Positions 29,099 through 30,231 of a DNA stretch of 30,231 nt are shown here, in pieces. The notes below the pieces were generated by a model. The model searched no databases, was not told where the DNA came from, and saw nothing but the letters and a program-made list of their open reading frames with translations. Numbering within the stretch: position 1 is the stretch's first letter; each line of letters opens with the position of its first letter. A program made the translations under genes and the position numbers. This DNA comes from a virus: positions 1 through 30,231 of the IMG/VR virus record IMGVR_UViG_3300046822_000067; one strand, written 5' to 3'.

Positions 29099-29230
29099 CT
29101 ACGCGGCTTCGGTATCGCCCTCGTCGTCGTGGTCGCCGTCGCCAGGCTCGTCGTGGTTCGGCTCTTCGTGCGGATGCGGTGTTTCGCCGGGTTCTTGCGG
29201 GGCCGGATCGGGTGTATCGAGATCGATCAT
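29099..29230 (-). CDS. 43-residue highly acidic protein
   Basis: A small ORF with an excellent CAAGGAG six bases before its ATG and a TAG two bases before the HNH start. The protein is MIDLDTPDPAPQEPGE followed by a His/Glu/Asp-rich tail ending in DEGDTEA-type residues; it has almost no hydrophobic residues and is likely disordered. It resembles DNA-mimic or phage head-associated acidic peptides only in charge. It is the first gene after the terminator-like hairpin, so it may be the first gene of the late transcript. Confidence 0.6.
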   Translation of the reverse strand: MIDLDTPDPAPQEPGETPHPHEEPNHDEPGDGDHDDEGDTEAA

Positions 29231-29251
29231 CTTCGGCTCCTTGGCTCCACG

Positions 29252-29284
29252 CAAAAACCCCGCCGGGGGATTCGACGGGGTTTA
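29252..29284 (-). terminator. Terminator-like hairpin upstream of the late operon
   Basis: On the minus strand AAACCCCG pairs with CGGGGTTT (8 bp) around a 13-base loop, and two further T residues follow. It lies between the upstream early genes and the acidic ORF. A terminator here would block entry into the packaging genes unless antitermination occurs. The stem reads on the plus strand too, but without a good U-run. Confidence 0.55.
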
Positions 29285-29313
29285 TGGCAAAACCAGATAT
29301 GGGTTGTGTCAGC

Positions 29314-29339
29314 GGGTTCGAGGCACAAACCTCGAACCT
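29314..29339. promoter_or_regulatory. 9-bp inverted repeat in the leader
   Basis: GGTTCGAGG and CCTCGAACC form a perfect 9-bp stem with a 6-base loop (CACAAA on the plus strand). No T-run follows. It could be an operator for a dimeric regulator or an RNA structure in the late leader, lying between the candidate promoter and the terminator-like hairpin. Confidence 0.5.
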
Positions 29340-29350
29340 GAAACAATTGC

Positions 29351-29377
29351 AATCATTGATGCGGCAGGGTTTGTCAA
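29351..29377 (-). promoter_or_regulatory. Candidate late promoter with consensus -35
   Basis: The minus strand has a perfect TTGACA (29377-29372). No good -10 lies at the ideal 17-base spacing; TGCAAT follows after 20 bases. The combination with the inverted repeat and hairpin downstream suggests a regulated late promoter, but the -10 is weak. Confidence 0.35.
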
Positions 29378-29380
29378 GCG

Positions 29381-29869
29381 TTATTTGCCGAAATGCCCGG
29401 CGAGCACGCTGAGCGTGGCCAGCAACGTGCCTTTAGCCACCTCGCGCCGAATCCCTTGGCGCAACGCCCATTGATTGACCGAGAGCTCGACGCCGAGAAC
29501 GAACCAGGCGCAGCAGCCGCTGATCGATCCTTGGCCGCCGAGCGCATTGAGGGCGACGTAGACCTGGTGCTTAGCGCGTTCGCTGACATGGCCGCCGCTG
29601 GATTGCGGACGCTGCGGTTGGGTCATGTCGGCGGCGCGCAGCGGGTCGAGATGCGCGAGATTGAAGAGCCGGCCGAACTCATCGCCGGCAGCACGTTCGC
29701 GGTGACTGATATCGCCCTGCCGTTCGAGACGGCCGAGCAGCCCCTCGGTCCGGTATGGCAGGCCGATGTTGCCGGCGGCGTCGGCGACGGTCTGCTGGTC
29801 GCGCGTCACCCGATTGTGCTGCGCGCGTTCTGGCGTCGGCCCGTCCACCAGGCTTGCGAGATGTTTCAC
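29381..29869 (-). CDS. Protein with DUF6456-like C-terminal domain
   Basis: A 162-residue protein from the GTG at 29869, which overlaps the previous stop (GTGA); an ATG at 29908 is possible with a longer overlap. The C-terminal half (VSERAKHQVYVALNALGGQGS, then CAWFVLGVELSVNQWALRQG and TLLATLSVLAGHFG) closely resembles a domain widespread in alphaproteobacterial phages and host regulators, often called DUF6456, following an HTH in some members. Here the N-terminal part is basic and polar. Its place just upstream of the late leader makes a regulatory role tempting, but that is inference. Confidence 0.7.
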   Translation of the reverse strand: MKHLASLVDGPTPERAQHNRVTRDQQTVADAAGNIGLPYRTEGLLGRLERQGDISHRERAAGDEFGRLFNLAHLDPLRAADMTQPQRPQSSGGHVSERAKHQVYVALNALGGQGSISGCCAWFVLGVELSVNQWALRQGIRREVAKGTLLATLSVLAGHFGK

Positions 29870-30129
29870 GTGGGAACGGCGGCCGCCACTGGCTTCGGCG
29901 GTTCCCATCTCGGCGGCAGCTCGCCGCGCGCCTTCAGCGTCAGGTAGGTGGCGAAGAGCTGCTTCAGCGAGGCGTTCACCAGGGCGACGCCGTTCGGCAG
30001 CACGTCGAGCCGCAGCACATATTCGAGGTTGCGGATCGGCGACATCGGCAGCTCGTCCCAGTACAGCATCGGTGTCGATCGACCCATGCTGCGGGCGACG
30101 ACGAAGAAGCAGGCGCGCTCGACGATCAT
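29866..30129 (-). CDS. 87-residue hypothetical protein
   Basis: The protein starts MIVERACFFVVARSMGRSTP, is mixed alpha/beta with a helix (ALVNASLKQLFATYLTLKAR) and ends in a Pro/Ala tail (PPKPVAAAVPT). Its ATG at 30129 overlaps the stop of the partial upstream frame (ATGA), which is why I prefer it to a TTG at 30141. No family is recognised. It belongs to the early/regulatory block upstream of the late leader. Confidence 0.6.
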   Translation of the reverse strand: MIVERACFFVVARSMGRSTPMLYWDELPMSPIRNLEYVLRLDVLPNGVALVNASLKQLFATYLTLKARGELPPRWEPPKPVAAAVPT

Positions 30130-30230
30130 CGTGTCATCCAATTGGCATCCGATACGACGCCAACGGCGACGGCATCTAGTTGTCGTTGCTTGGGCGCGGA
30201 CGCATCACTAGCCAAACCCACCAAAAACGC
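30126..30230 (-). CDS. C-terminal end of a gene extending past the window
   Basis: Only 34 residues are visible (AFLVGLASDASAPK to DANWMTR). The frame is open to the window edge and its TGA overlaps the next ATG by the same ATGA pattern used through this operon, which is the main evidence that it is a gene. The function is unknown. Confidence 0.45.
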   Translation of the reverse strand, partial: AFLVGLASDASAPKQRQLDAVAVGVVSDANWMTR

Positions 30231-30231
30231 G

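Noticed and set aside
29026-29474. Overlapping plus-strand frames over the HNH start and leader
   Set aside because: They oppose two genes with good starts and end in the hairpin region; no motif is visible.
1-30231. CRISPR arrays, tRNA or rRNA genes, insertion sequences
   Set aside because: No regularly spaced repeats of CRISPR type, no tRNA cloverleaf-like segment and no transposase-like protein were found by reading.
1-30231. Endolysin and holin genes
   Set aside because: No lysozyme, amidase or transglycosylase motif was seen. The membrane proteins at 4906, 5431 and 19759 are only possible holin candidates; lysis genes may lie outside the window.

Overview
The window looks like roughly 30 kb of a temperate siphophage-type (HK97-fold) phage genome from a high-GC alphaproteobacterial host. 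That host guess rests on base composition, codon use and the style of the small proteins; no host housekeeping gene or tRNA is visible. Genes are packed head to tail with many ATGA, GTGA, TTGA and TGATG overlaps, which I used to choose several start codons and to find genes under 60 residues.

Layout. (1) Positions 1-2600, plus strand: the 3' end of an SMC/Rad50-like ATPase, then an excisionase-like HTH gene that overlaps a tyrosine integrase by 241 bases, and a small gene coupled to the integrase stop. (2) 2540-5430, plus strand: an accessory block of lower GC. It has 11-bp iterons, a gene resembling an integrase arm-binding domain, a MazG-like pyrophosphohydrolase, an orotate phosphoribosyltransferase, several very small genes and a zinc-ribbon membrane protein. 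Three copies of an intergenic cassette of about 50 bp join genes in this block, each starting exactly at the last codon and stop of the gene before it. (3) 5431-25830, minus strand, read right to left: fused protease-capsid protein, Ig-domain protein, portal, a collagen-like protein, connector and head-closure proteins, tail terminator, gp10-like protein, tail tube, tail assembly chaperone pair with a -1 slippery heptamer, tape measure, tail tip/hub, tail fibre-like proteins and a membrane protein. (4) 25847-30231, minus strand: large terminase interrupted in frame by an endonuclease VII-type HNH gene, P27-type small terminase, a GC-rich candidate cos region, a second HNH nuclease, a 43-residue acidic protein, a leader with a promoter-like -35 box and a terminator-like hairpin, and three early/regulatory genes.

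How it fits together. The plus-strand block handles integration and nucleotide metabolism. The minus-strand block is a morphogenesis operon that probably begins in the leader at 29231-29380, where the hairpin suggests that late expression may need read-through. The integrase and the tail end of the late operon face each other across 2350-5430. If attP lies there, the sequence is in unintegrated (circular or virion) order, not the order of an integrated prophage. No holin or endolysin was recognised.
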